A DNA stretch of 5,329 nucleotides from Thermococcales archaeon 44_46 (lineage in GTDB: Archaea; Methanobacteriota_B; Thermococci; Thermococcales; Thermococcaceae), in the NCBI GenBank assembly GCA_001507935.1, contig LGET01000117.1, positions 1 to 5,329 on the forward strand, given 5' to 3'. Under the pieces are notes generated by a model, which ran no database searches, was not told the DNA's origin, and saw nothing but the letters and a program-made list of their open reading frames with translations. Shown piece by piece: positions 1 to 4,490 of the stretch. Every line of letters starts with the position of its first letter. The first letter of the stretch is position 1. Made by a program: the position numbers and the translations under genes.

Positions 1-2
1 TA

Positions 3-80
3 TGGTGGGCCCGCGGGGATTCGAACCCCGGACCTTCGCCGTGTGAGGGCGACGTCATAACCAGTCTAGACCACGGGCCC
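3..80 (-). tRNA. tRNA-Val: tRNA-Val (anticodon CAC), CCA encoded
   Basis: Read on the minus strand this 78-nt stretch folds into a complete cloverleaf. The acceptor stem GGGCCCG pairs with CGGGCCC. The D arm starts GTCT and ends TGAC and contains the GG pair of the D loop. The anticodon stem TCGCC/GGCGA encloses the loop CTCACAC, which places CAC at positions 34-36 and so reads the valine codon GUG. The T arm is CGGGG-TTCGAAT-CCCCG. The discriminator base is A and the 3' CCA is in the DNA. I see no intron: the anticodon loop is exactly 7 nt. The D stem has one U-U opposition at 13-22, the only imperfect stem position. It is divergent from the DUF356-like gene and has its own TATA box about 37 nt upstream. 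Identity is sure from the anticodon and fold. Confidence 0.97.
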
Positions 81-116
81 GCCCGAGCGATCACTCATAT
101 CTCCTTGGGTTGTGCT

Positions 117-122
117 TATAAA
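117..122 (-). promoter_or_regulatory. TATA box of tRNA-Val
   Basis: On the minus strand the sequence AAATTTATAAGC lies 37 to 42 nt upstream of the mature tRNA 5' end. An archaeal TATA box sets the start about 25 nt downstream, so transcription should begin near position 93-95. That leaves a 5' leader of roughly 12-15 nt for RNase P to remove. The site is inferred from position and consensus only. Confidence 0.65.
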
Positions 123-142
123 TTTTCCGCCTCACCACATTC

Positions 143-150
143 TTTAAATA
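143..150 (+). promoter_or_regulatory. TATA box of the DUF356-like gene
   Basis: TTTAAATA followed by CCC lies 31 nt before the ATG at 181. The expected start is about 25-27 nt downstream of the box centre, near 172. That is right at the ribosome-binding site GGTGAG (172-177), so the mRNA leader would be only about 8-10 nt. The box is about 20 bp from the divergent tRNA-Val TATA box, so the two promoters sit back to back. Confidence 0.6.
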
Positions 151-180
151 CCCTCCGGCTTACCTCTTCTCGGTGAGAAT

Positions 181-564
181 ATGCTAAACACGATGGTTTT
201 GATAAGGACAGACAGCTTTGACAAAGCCCTAGTAGCACTGGCAGACCTCGTTAGATATGGAGGAATGGAGATAAGGGGAAAACCAAGAATCATACCCCCA
301 GCTCTCTCTGACTGGGCGTTTGAAAAAATCGTTGGAGAGAAGCCCAAGAAGAAGTACCGCGCCCATGTTATAGCGCAGATAGACCTACCTCCCGCAAAAG
401 CAATAGGCAGATTAAGGGAAATTCACCCCCCAGCACACATAATAGTTATCCCTCCAGATTCACCCGTTCATAGGGAACTCCTCAAAATGTGGGGCACTTT
501 TGAAGTGCTGAGAGGATTTTATCCTCCCAAAAGACCTAGAAATGGAGAAGAGAGCGAGGAGTAA
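181..564 (+). CDS. DUF356-like archaeal protein of unknown function
   Basis: This is a 127-aa soluble protein with no signal peptide or membrane segment. The N-terminal half (about residues 5-40) reads MVLIRTDSFDKALVALADL, then a GKPRII segment. A conserved-looking IHPPAHIIVI strand follows at 81-90, and the C-terminus is acidic and disordered-looking (NGEESEE). The pattern 'LIR...ALADL.R.G.. IRGKPRII ... IHPPAHIIVI' resembles the DUF356 family, known mainly from methanogens and Thermococci and without an assigned function; I recognise this from memory of the family and have not searched for it. The start at 181 is chosen because GGTGAG at 172-177 lies 3 nt upstream. The ATG at 193 (residue 5) is an alternative that matches where some relatives begin, but it lies 15 nt from that site. 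The TAA stop directly abuts the stop of aMBF1 on the other strand. Confidence 0.8.
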   Translation: MLNTMVLIRTDSFDKALVALADLVRYGGMEIRGKPRIIPPALSDWAFEKIVGEKPKKKYRAHVIAQIDLPPAKAIGRLREIHPPAHIIVIPPDSPVHRELLKMWGTFEVLRGFYPPKRPRNGEESEE

Positions 565-1098
565 TCACTTCTTTTTCTTCTTCTTGATTTTTATGTTTGC
601 GACGTCTCCAAGGGTCGGCTCATAGTCCTTTGGAATCGCAACTTTCTCCTGCACGCTTTTCTCTACCCTCTCAATGAGGGTTATCTTAAAGTATCTTTCG
701 AGCTTCTTTGCCTCCTCTATGGTCGGCATGTACTCCCCGTGGGCTATTCTCTTAAGGAGGTTTGTTGAAAGACCCACTTTGTGGGAAAGCTCTTCATAGC
801 TCAAACCACTTTTTTGAATCGCCTCTCTTACCCTCTCTGCATAGTCCTCAACGATATCCTCTGTATAAAGGGGCTTCTGCGTTCTCGGAGCTGGCTTCGG
901 TCTAGGCTTTGGCTCGTAGGTCCTCCTCGGTTGCCTTCCGGTGGGCATTGGACTCCACGTTCCAGGCTTTTTCTTGCCATACTTTTGATAGCACCTGCTG
1001 CAAACTAACAGCTCTGCACCCTCTATTTTCACCGTGTGGCCTTGTCCTCTAATCTCTGCCCCACAGACTTCACAAATCCTCGGTTTGGCTTTTGCCAT
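565..1098 (-). CDS. mbf1: Multiprotein bridging factor aMBF1 (zinc ribbon + HTH)
   Basis: This 177-aa protein is the archaeal homologue of eukaryotic MBF1, which links regulators to TBP; archaeal members also bind the small ribosomal subunit. In order it has an N-terminal zinc ribbon with CEVC and CSRC (C9, C12, C33, C36), a flexible Pro/Arg/Lys-rich linker (about 43-76), and a Cro/cI-type helix-turn-helix (about 84-142) with LSYEELSHKVGLSTNLLKRI and the GEYMPTIEEAKKLE turn typical of the family. A basic tail ends in KIKKKKKK. A GTG at 1107 opens the same frame, but it lies inside the ribosome-binding site GGTGATC (1108-1102), a full match to the 16S 3' end. The ATG at 1098, 5 nt beyond the GGTGA core, is therefore the start. 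The TGA stop abuts the stop of the DUF356-like gene. Domain order and length match the family. Confidence 0.95.
   Translation of the reverse strand: MAKAKPRICEVCGAEIRGQGHTVKIEGAELLVCSRCYQKYGKKKPGTWSPMPTGRQPRRTYEPKPRPKPAPRTQKPLYTEDIVEDYAERVREAIQKSGLSYEELSHKVGLSTNLLKRIAHGEYMPTIEEAKKLERYFKITLIERVEKSVQEKVAIPKDYEPTLGDVANIKIKKKKKK
567..592 (+). terminator. T-rich putative terminator of the DUF356-like transcript
   Basis: Immediately after the TAA stop the plus strand is strongly T-rich. It has T5 runs at 572-576 and 588-592, joined by TTCTTCTT pieces. Thermococcales RNA polymerase terminates at oligo-T stretches without needing a hairpin. The same bases on the minus strand encode the poly-lysine tail of aMBF1, so the tract has a coding explanation as well. 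Its terminator role is inferred. Confidence 0.5.
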
Positions 1099-1101
1099 TA
1101 A

Positions 1102-1110
1102 GATCACCTT
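1102..1110 (-). promoter_or_regulatory. Ribosome-binding site of aMBF1, decides the start
   Basis: On the minus strand AAGGTGATC precedes TTA-ATG. GGTGATC is fully complementary to the usual archaeal 16S 3' end (GATCACC). An in-frame GTG (1107-1105) falls within this motif, so it should not be taken as the start codon; the ATG at 1098 is correctly spaced. Confidence 0.85.
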
Positions 1111-1143
1111 CAGCGCTCTCTACTCTGAGTTTTAGGATTAGAT

Positions 1144-1151
1144 TTTATAAA
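1144..1151. promoter_or_regulatory. Palindromic TATA box TTTATAAA between aMBF1 and GNAT
   Basis: TTTATAAA is its own reverse complement and is the only good TATA candidate in the 81-bp divergent gap. Read minus (context GGGTTTATAAAATC), it predicts a start near 1121-1123 and an aMBF1 leader of about 24 nt that includes its ribosome-binding site. Read plus, it predicts a start near 1172-1175, leaving only about 5-8 nt before the GNAT ATG, which would make that mRNA almost leaderless. One box could serve both directions, with orientation set by flanking BRE bases. Use in the minus direction is the more certain. Confidence 0.6.
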
Positions 1152-1179
1152 CCCATCTGATAACATAACACCGATAAAT

Positions 1180-1671
1180 ATGGCGGATGAAATCAAAGTG
1201 GAGAAACTAAAGAAAATGGACCAAGAAACACTCGAGACCCTTGTAGGAATTTACATGAGGGGCTACGAGGGCTTGAGAGAATACGGCGGAGAGGGAGAGA
1301 GCTACGCTAAAAGGTACCTCCGGTGGTGCTGGAACAAAGCCAGCGATGGCTTCTTTGTGGCAAAAGATGGTGATAGGATAGTTGGGTTTATAGTATGCGA
1401 CAACGACTGGCACAGCAGATACGAGGACAGGGTGGTAGGGGCCATACACGAGTTTGTAATTGACAAGGGCTACCAGGGAAAAAGCGTTGGCAAAAAGCTC
1501 ATGGAAAAGTGTCTGGAGTATCTGAGCAAATACAACGACAGAATAGAGCTGTGGGTCGGAGAAAAGAACACCAAAGCAATTGAATTCTACAAAAAGCTCG
1601 GCTTCAAAATAGCTGGAAAGAGCGGCATATGGATAAGAATGGTAAAAGACCTAAAAGAAGAAAAAAAGTAG
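1180..1671 (+). CDS. GNAT-family N-acetyltransferase, substrate unknown
   Basis: This 163-aa protein has the GNAT fold pattern. The N-terminal helical part (about 10-55) is followed by strands FFVAKDGDRIVGFIVCDND (about 58-76). Motif A is HEFVIDKGYQGKSVGKKLMEKCLEYL (about 90-115), and motif B with the acetyl-CoA-side NTKAIEFYKKLGF is at 130-142. Such enzymes transfer acetyl from acetyl-CoA to amines or protein N-termini; the acceptor cannot be read from sequence. The pyrophosphate loop is Q99-G-K-S102-V-G104, so Ser replaces the first Gly of the usual Q/R-x-x-G-x-G/A. The closing 'GKSGIWIRMVKDL' strand is complete, so the gene looks intact. No ribosome-binding site precedes the ATG at 1180. 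That fits a leaderless or near-leaderless mRNA from the TATA box at 1144-1151. A start at the in-frame ATG at 1216 would be possible but also lacks a good site. Confidence 0.9.
   Translation: MADEIKVEKLKKMDQETLETLVGIYMRGYEGLREYGGEGESYAKRYLRWCWNKASDGFFVAKDGDRIVGFIVCDNDWHSRYEDRVVGAIHEFVIDKGYQGKSVGKKLMEKCLEYLSKYNDRIELWVGEKNTKAIEFYKKLGFKIAGKSGIWIRMVKDLKEEKK
1653..1667 (-). terminator. T-tract putative terminator of the mevalonate operon
   Basis: Reading the minus strand past the DUF35 stop codon (1674-1672), there are only four bases before T7 (1667-1661). A TTCTTC segment and T4 (1656-1653) follow. A T-run this long is a strong intrinsic termination signal in Thermococcales. On the plus strand the same bases are the Lys/Glu codons at the end of the GNAT gene. 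The operon transcript should therefore end within the opposing coding region, with a very short 3' UTR. Confidence 0.6.
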
Positions 1672-2079
1672 TCATTTTATCGGAGGTCTGAACTTGTAGC
1701 CGTAGAGGATTATTCCGTCCTCTTCGAACTCCCTAACCTTTCTCGTGACCATCTCTACTTCCATGCCAAAGTCGATTTCTTCTGGGTCAACATCCGTGAG
1801 CTGGGCCAAAATCACCGGCCCCTCTTCGAGCTGAATTAGGGCTATGGGATACGGCTTGTAGTACTCGTAACCGCTTGGCGGGTTTCTCACTATAGTCCAG
1901 CTTACCACTTTGCCCTTTCCGCTGAACTGGAACTCCTCTACCTCTTGGCTTCCACATTCCGGGCAAACAGGCCTCTTAGGGAAGTGAACGTGACCGCAGC
2001 TCTTACATTTGCCCCCGATGAGGCGGTATTTCTCTTTAAAGTGCCTCCAATAACGGGCAACCTGCATTGGTCTCCCCAT
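1672..2079 (-). CDS. DUF35 Zn-ribbon/OB-fold scaffold protein of the thiolase-HMGS complex
   Basis: This is a 135-aa two-domain protein. After an N-terminal helical hook (about 5-18, QVARYWRHFKEKY) comes a rubredoxin-like zinc ribbon with C25-x2-C28 and C39-x2-C42. An OB-fold from about 50 to 128 follows (GKGKVVSWTIV, PYPIALIQLEEGPVILAQL, GMEVEMVTRKV). In archaea such DUF35 proteins bridge acetoacetyl-CoA thiolase and HMG-CoA synthase, helping to pass acetoacetyl-CoA between them through a shared CoA-binding region. Being third in an operon with exactly those two enzymes makes this role very likely. Start: a TTG at 2085 opens the same frame but sits 1 nt from the ribosome-binding site; the ATG at 2079 is 7 nt from GAGGAGGG and is preferred. 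It begins 2 nt after the thiolase stop. Its own stop abuts the stop of the convergent GNAT gene. Confidence 0.93.
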   Translation of the reverse strand: MGRPMQVARYWRHFKEKYRLIGGKCKSCGHVHFPKRPVCPECGSQEVEEFQFSGKGKVVSWTIVRNPPSGYEYYKPYPIALIQLEEGPVILAQLTDVDPEEIDFGMEVEMVTRKVREFEEDGIILYGYKFRPPIK

Positions 2080-2081
2080 CT

Positions 2082-3239
2082 TCAAACCCTCCTCAATATG
2101 GTTACGGTTATGTTTGAACCCGTTCCACCTATGTTTTGAGTTAACCCAATCTCTGCATCTGGCACTTGGTTTGGAGCTTCTCCTCTAAGCTGCCATACTG
2201 CTTCTACGGTTTGATAAACTCCCGTAGCCCCTACAGGGTGTCCCCTCGCTTTTAGTCCACCGAGTGTTTGAATTGGGTAATCACCATCAATCGCTATCTG
2301 CCCTTCTTTTGCAAGCATTGCACCCTTTCCTCTCTCCGCAGCGCCAATTGACTCCAGGCTTAAGGCGGCCATTACGGTAAAGGCATCGTGAACCTCAAAG
2401 AAGTCTATGTCTTTAACCTCAACACCCGCCATCTTATATGCCTTTTGAGCGGCTACATGAGCAGCTTTTAAGAACAGGAAATCTTTTCTGTTTGCAAGGT
2501 TTATGGTATCCACTGCTCTTCCCATTCCCGCAACTTCAACCATCTTCGCCTTGTCCACGAATTCTTTGGCCTTCTCTTCGGTGGTTATTATGACAGCTGC
2601 AGCACCGTCGGCTATTGGTGAGGCGTCAAAGAGCTTCAGCGGGTCAGCTACATATGGGCTCTTCATAACGGTTTCAACCGTTATTGGCTTCTTGAACATA
2701 GCGTATAGGTTCTTGGCACCGTTTGCGTGAGCGTTAACTGCAAAGAGAGCTAAATCTTCCTCGGTGTATCCATATTCCTTCATGTAGAGCCTCATGGCAA
2801 GTGCATTTAGCGCTACAAAGCTCACACCATGGAAAAGCTCCCACTCTGCATCTGCAGCGTAGGCAAGGTACCTTGTTGCGTCACTTGGCCAGGCGTCGGT
2901 CATCTTCTCAACGCCTACAACTGCAACGACGTCTTCAAGACCGCTCATAACTGCTTTTACTCCTTCCTGAACCGCGGCTCCACCGCTTGCACATGCGGCT
3001 TCAATTTTAACGGCTGGAATATTTCCAAGACCGGCCCAGTCCGCTATTAATGCCCCAAGGTTTTCCTGTTCAACGAATGAACCAGAGGCCATGTTGCCAA
3101 CATAAAGTGAATCCACCTTATCAACACCCGCATCTTCCATGGCATTGAGCAAAGCCTCAACAGCTAAATCTCTAAGGCTCAGCTTCCAGTGCTCTCCAAC
3201 CGGAGTCAATCCCACACCAATGATAACCGGCTTTCTCAT
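2082..3239 (-). CDS. Archaeal acetoacetyl-CoA thiolase (acetyl-CoA C-acetyltransferase)
   Basis: This 385-aa thiolase condenses two acetyl-CoA to acetoacetyl-CoA, the first step of the mevalonate pathway. The nucleophile is C83 in EAACASGGAA. H284 lies in EVHDAFT, and H334 lies in the GGLKARGHPVGATG signature. Length and both halves of the thiolase fold are complete. The C-terminal loop reads TQNIGGTGSN, without the Cys of the classical CxGGG motif, and HDAF has Ala where SCP2-type thiolases carry HDCF. This is the archaeal subtype that works in complex with HMG-CoA synthase and DUF35. An open frame extends upstream to 3296, but those 19 extra residues overlap HMGS. GAGGTGG (3251-3245) lies 5 nt before the ATG at 3239, so the latter is the start. 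The gap to the HMGS stop is 10 nt and to the DUF35 start 2 nt. A degradative thiolase role is less likely given these neighbours. Confidence 0.95.
   Translation of the reverse strand: MRKPVIIGVGLTPVGEHWKLSLRDLAVEALLNAMEDAGVDKVDSLYVGNMASGSFVEQENLGALIADWAGLGNIPAVKIEAACASGGAAVQEGVKAVMSGLEDVVAVVGVEKMTDAWPSDATRYLAYAADAEWELFHGVSFVALNALAMRLYMKEYGYTEEDLALFAVNAHANGAKNLYAMFKKPITVETVMKSPYVADPLKLFDASPIADGAAAVIITTEEKAKEFVDKAKMVEVAGMGRAVDTINLANRKDFLFLKAAHVAAQKAYKMAGVEVKDIDFFEVHDAFTVMAALSLESIGAAERGKGAMLAKEGQIAIDGDYPIQTLGGLKARGHPVGATGVYQTVEAVWQLRGEAPNQVPDAEIGLTQNIGGTGSNITVTILRRV
2087..2094 (-). promoter_or_regulatory. Ribosome-binding site of the DUF35 gene inside the thiolase gene
   Basis: GAGGAGGG lies within the last thiolase codons (ATA TTG AGG AGG GTT TGA). 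The two Arg codons AGG-AGG double as the core of the site. Spacing to the ATG at 2079 is 7 nt. This overlap suggests translational coupling, so that the scaffold is made with the thiolase. Confidence 0.85.
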
Positions 3240-3244
3240 TTTAA

Positions 3245-3251
3245 CCACCTC
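3245..3251 (-). promoter_or_regulatory. Ribosome-binding site of the thiolase, overlapping the HMGS stop
   Basis: GAGGTGG on the minus strand shares bases with the HMGS stop codon TGA (3252-3250) and lies 5 nt from the thiolase ATG. It fixes the start at 3239 and places termination and re-initiation within about 13 nt, favouring coupled translation. Confidence 0.85.
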
Positions 3252-4302
3252 ACATGATGTACTTACCTCTGTGCTTTGCGTAGAGGGCATAATCAATGTA
3301 CTTCTTCCTGTTTACGTAATCCATGGTCTTTGGCGCTAGGTCTCTCTTTTCTTCAATTGCATCCTGCACCACTAAGCTGAATGCATCGCTTCCGGCCCCA
3401 CTTCCAAAGCTTACCCAAAGAATTCTATCTCCCGGCTTCGCTATGTCCAAAACCGCTGAAATGCCAACTAATGTAGCACCGCTGTAGGTGTTTCCTATTA
3501 TTCCGCTCAGCAGTCCCGGAAGAACTTTTTCTTTTGGGATTCCGAGAATCTTTGCGGCTGTTATCGGAAACTTAACGTTTGGCTGGTGGAAAACAGCGTA
3601 GTCAAAATCACTTGGCGAATAGCCCAGCTCTTCCATTAAACCTTTTGCGGCGCTTATTATCTGGTGGAAGTAAGCAGGCTCTCCAGTGAATCTATTCCCA
3701 TGCCTTGGATAGTGCTCGTGCTGTCTTCTCCAGAAATCTGGAGTATCGGTTACGTAGGAATAGCTTCCCTCAAAATAGGCAACCGTCTCAGAGCTTTTCT
3801 CACCAACGATATAAGCGGCTCCTCCGGCGGATGCAGTAAACTCTAAATGGTCGCCTGGCCTTCCTTGAGCTGTATCGGCACCAATCGCCATTGCATACTT
3901 CGCCATTCCGCTCCCAACAAAACCAATAGCAGCTTGCAAGGCTTCAGTTCCGGCTTTACATGCAAATTCAAAATCTGCAGCATCTAAATCTGGAGTTGCT
4001 CCAATTGCCTCAGCAATAACGGTTGCAGAAGGTTTGACCGCATAGGGCTTGGATTCGGTTCCAAACCACAACGCCCTAATTTCTCTCGGATCGATTTGAG
4101 CTCTTTTAAGGGCATTTCTTGCTGCTTCAATTCCTATAGTTATGGCATCTTCATCCAAATTGTTTACGGACTTTTCCTGAATGGGAAACCCATTCACTCC
4201 CCAAACCCTTCCAATTTCCTCGTTTTTAATTCTATACATAGGCACATAGGCACCATAACCAACAATTCCGACATCCTTTATTGGCTTCAGCAGTCTTCTC
4301 AT
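3250..4302 (-). CDS. Archaeal hydroxymethylglutaryl-CoA synthase
   Basis: This 350-aa enzyme joins acetyl-CoA and acetoacetyl-CoA to HMG-CoA, the second mevalonate step, feeding isoprenoid membrane lipid synthesis. The thiolase-like fold starts with [20 protein letters not shown]. The expected catalytic triad is present: E83 in [13 protein letters not shown]115 in [12 protein letters not shown] (the acyl-enzyme cysteine), and H239 in [13 protein letters not shown]271 in [12 protein letters not shown] and the glycine-rich [10 protein letters not shown] near 299-308 also match the family. About 350 aa is the usual size of the archaeal form, shorter than eukaryotic enzymes. GGTGAT (4313-4308) lies 5 nt before the ATG at 4302, supporting this start. 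It is the first gene of the operon with the thiolase and DUF35, and its promoter is visible upstream. Identification is secure; nothing suggests damage. Confidence 0.97.
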   Translation of the reverse strand: MRRLLKPIKDVGIVGYGAYVPMYRIKNEEIGRVWGVNGFPIQEKSVNNLDEDAITIGIEAARNALKRAQIDPREIRALWFGTESKPYAVKPSATVIAEAIGATPDLDAADFEFACKAGTEALQAAIGFVGSGMAKYAMAIGADTAQGRPGDHLEFTASAGGAAYIVGEKSSETVAYFEGSYSYVTDTPDFWRRQHEHYPRHGNRFTGEPAYFHQIISAAKGLMEELGYSPSDFDYAVFHQPNVKFPITAAKILGIPKEKVLPGLLSGIIGNTYSGATLVGISAVLDIAKPGDRILWVSFGSGAGSDAFSLVVQDAIEEKRDLAPKTMDYVNRKKYIDYALYAKHRGKYIM

Positions 4303-4307
4303 TGGGC

Positions 4308-4315
4308 ATCACCTT
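4308..4315 (-). promoter_or_regulatory. Ribosome-binding site of HMGS
   Basis: AAGGTGAT on the minus strand is followed by GCCCA and the ATG at 4302. An out-of-frame ATG at 4309-4307 begins inside this site. It would give only a 25-codon frame and is not the likely start, because it overlaps the site itself. Confidence 0.85.
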
Positions 4316-4330
4316 TCCAAAAGATTAGCT

Positions 4331-4389
4331 TAAATGTGTTCTCTCGAAGGTTAAGGGTGTACATTATAAAAGCCTTTCGGTAAATGTGT
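4331..4389. repeat. 9-bp direct repeat TAAATGTGT bracketing the operon promoter
   Basis: TAAATGTGT occurs at 4331-4339 and again at 4381-4389, 50 bp apart in the same orientation. On the operon strand (ACACATTTA), one copy lies just upstream of the BRE and the other just past the predicted transcription start. The placement is what a repressor operator pair could look like, but nothing else supports that, and a 9-mer can recur by chance in AT-rich DNA. Confidence 0.35.
4364..4379 (-). promoter_or_regulatory. BRE + TATA promoter of the HMGS-thiolase-DUF35 operon
   Basis: Minus strand CGAAAGGC (BRE-like, 4379-4372) runs directly into TTTTATAA (TATA, 4371-4364), a close match to the archaeal consensus. 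The predicted start is near 4340-4343, giving a leader of about 40 nt that contains the HMGS ribosome-binding site. No comparable promoter was seen before the thiolase or DUF35 genes, so all three are probably on one transcript. Confidence 0.8.
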
Positions 4390-4432
4390 AATATTTTTTC
4401 GACAATGAGCGATAAAGCCACGTCACGGAGTA

Positions 4433-4441
4433 GGTTTAAAA
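4433..4441 (+). promoter_or_regulatory. Probable TATA box of aNOP56
   Basis: GGTTTAAAA sits about 50 nt before the ATG at 4491, preceded by purine-rich GGAGTA. It predicts a start near 4463-4465 and a leader of about 27 nt carrying the GGTGATG site. A second candidate, TTTTATAC at 4451-4458, would give a leader of about 10 nt and is less likely because its upstream flank is not BRE-like. Confidence 0.55.
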
Positions 4442-4490
4442 GCTCAACTCTTTTATACTTCTTCAACAAAGAATAAAAAAGGTGATGCTC

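Noticed and set aside
144..347. Minus-strand 67-codon open frame across the DUF356-like gene start
   Set aside because: It is antisense to a better-supported gene, has no recognisable domain, and overlaps the promoter of that gene.
1112..1117. AGCGCT palindrome in the aMBF1 leader as a possible regulatory hairpin
   Set aside because: A 6-bp self-complementary site without a loop cannot form a stable intramolecular stem, and no longer flanking complementarity was found.
3240..3296. Upstream extension of the thiolase frame by 19 residues (TTG at 3296)
   Set aside because: It overlaps the end of HMGS, has no ribosome-binding site, and the extra residues (Ser/Thr-rich) do not resemble a thiolase N-terminus. 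GAGGTGG is correctly placed for the ATG at 3239.
4232..4309. Small out-of-frame open frame starting at the ATG at 4309 just before HMGS (25 codons)
   Set aside because: Its ATG lies inside the HMGS ribosome-binding site, and the peptide is an unconvincing Cys/Trp-rich shift of the HMGS N-terminus, so I see no sign of a real leader peptide.
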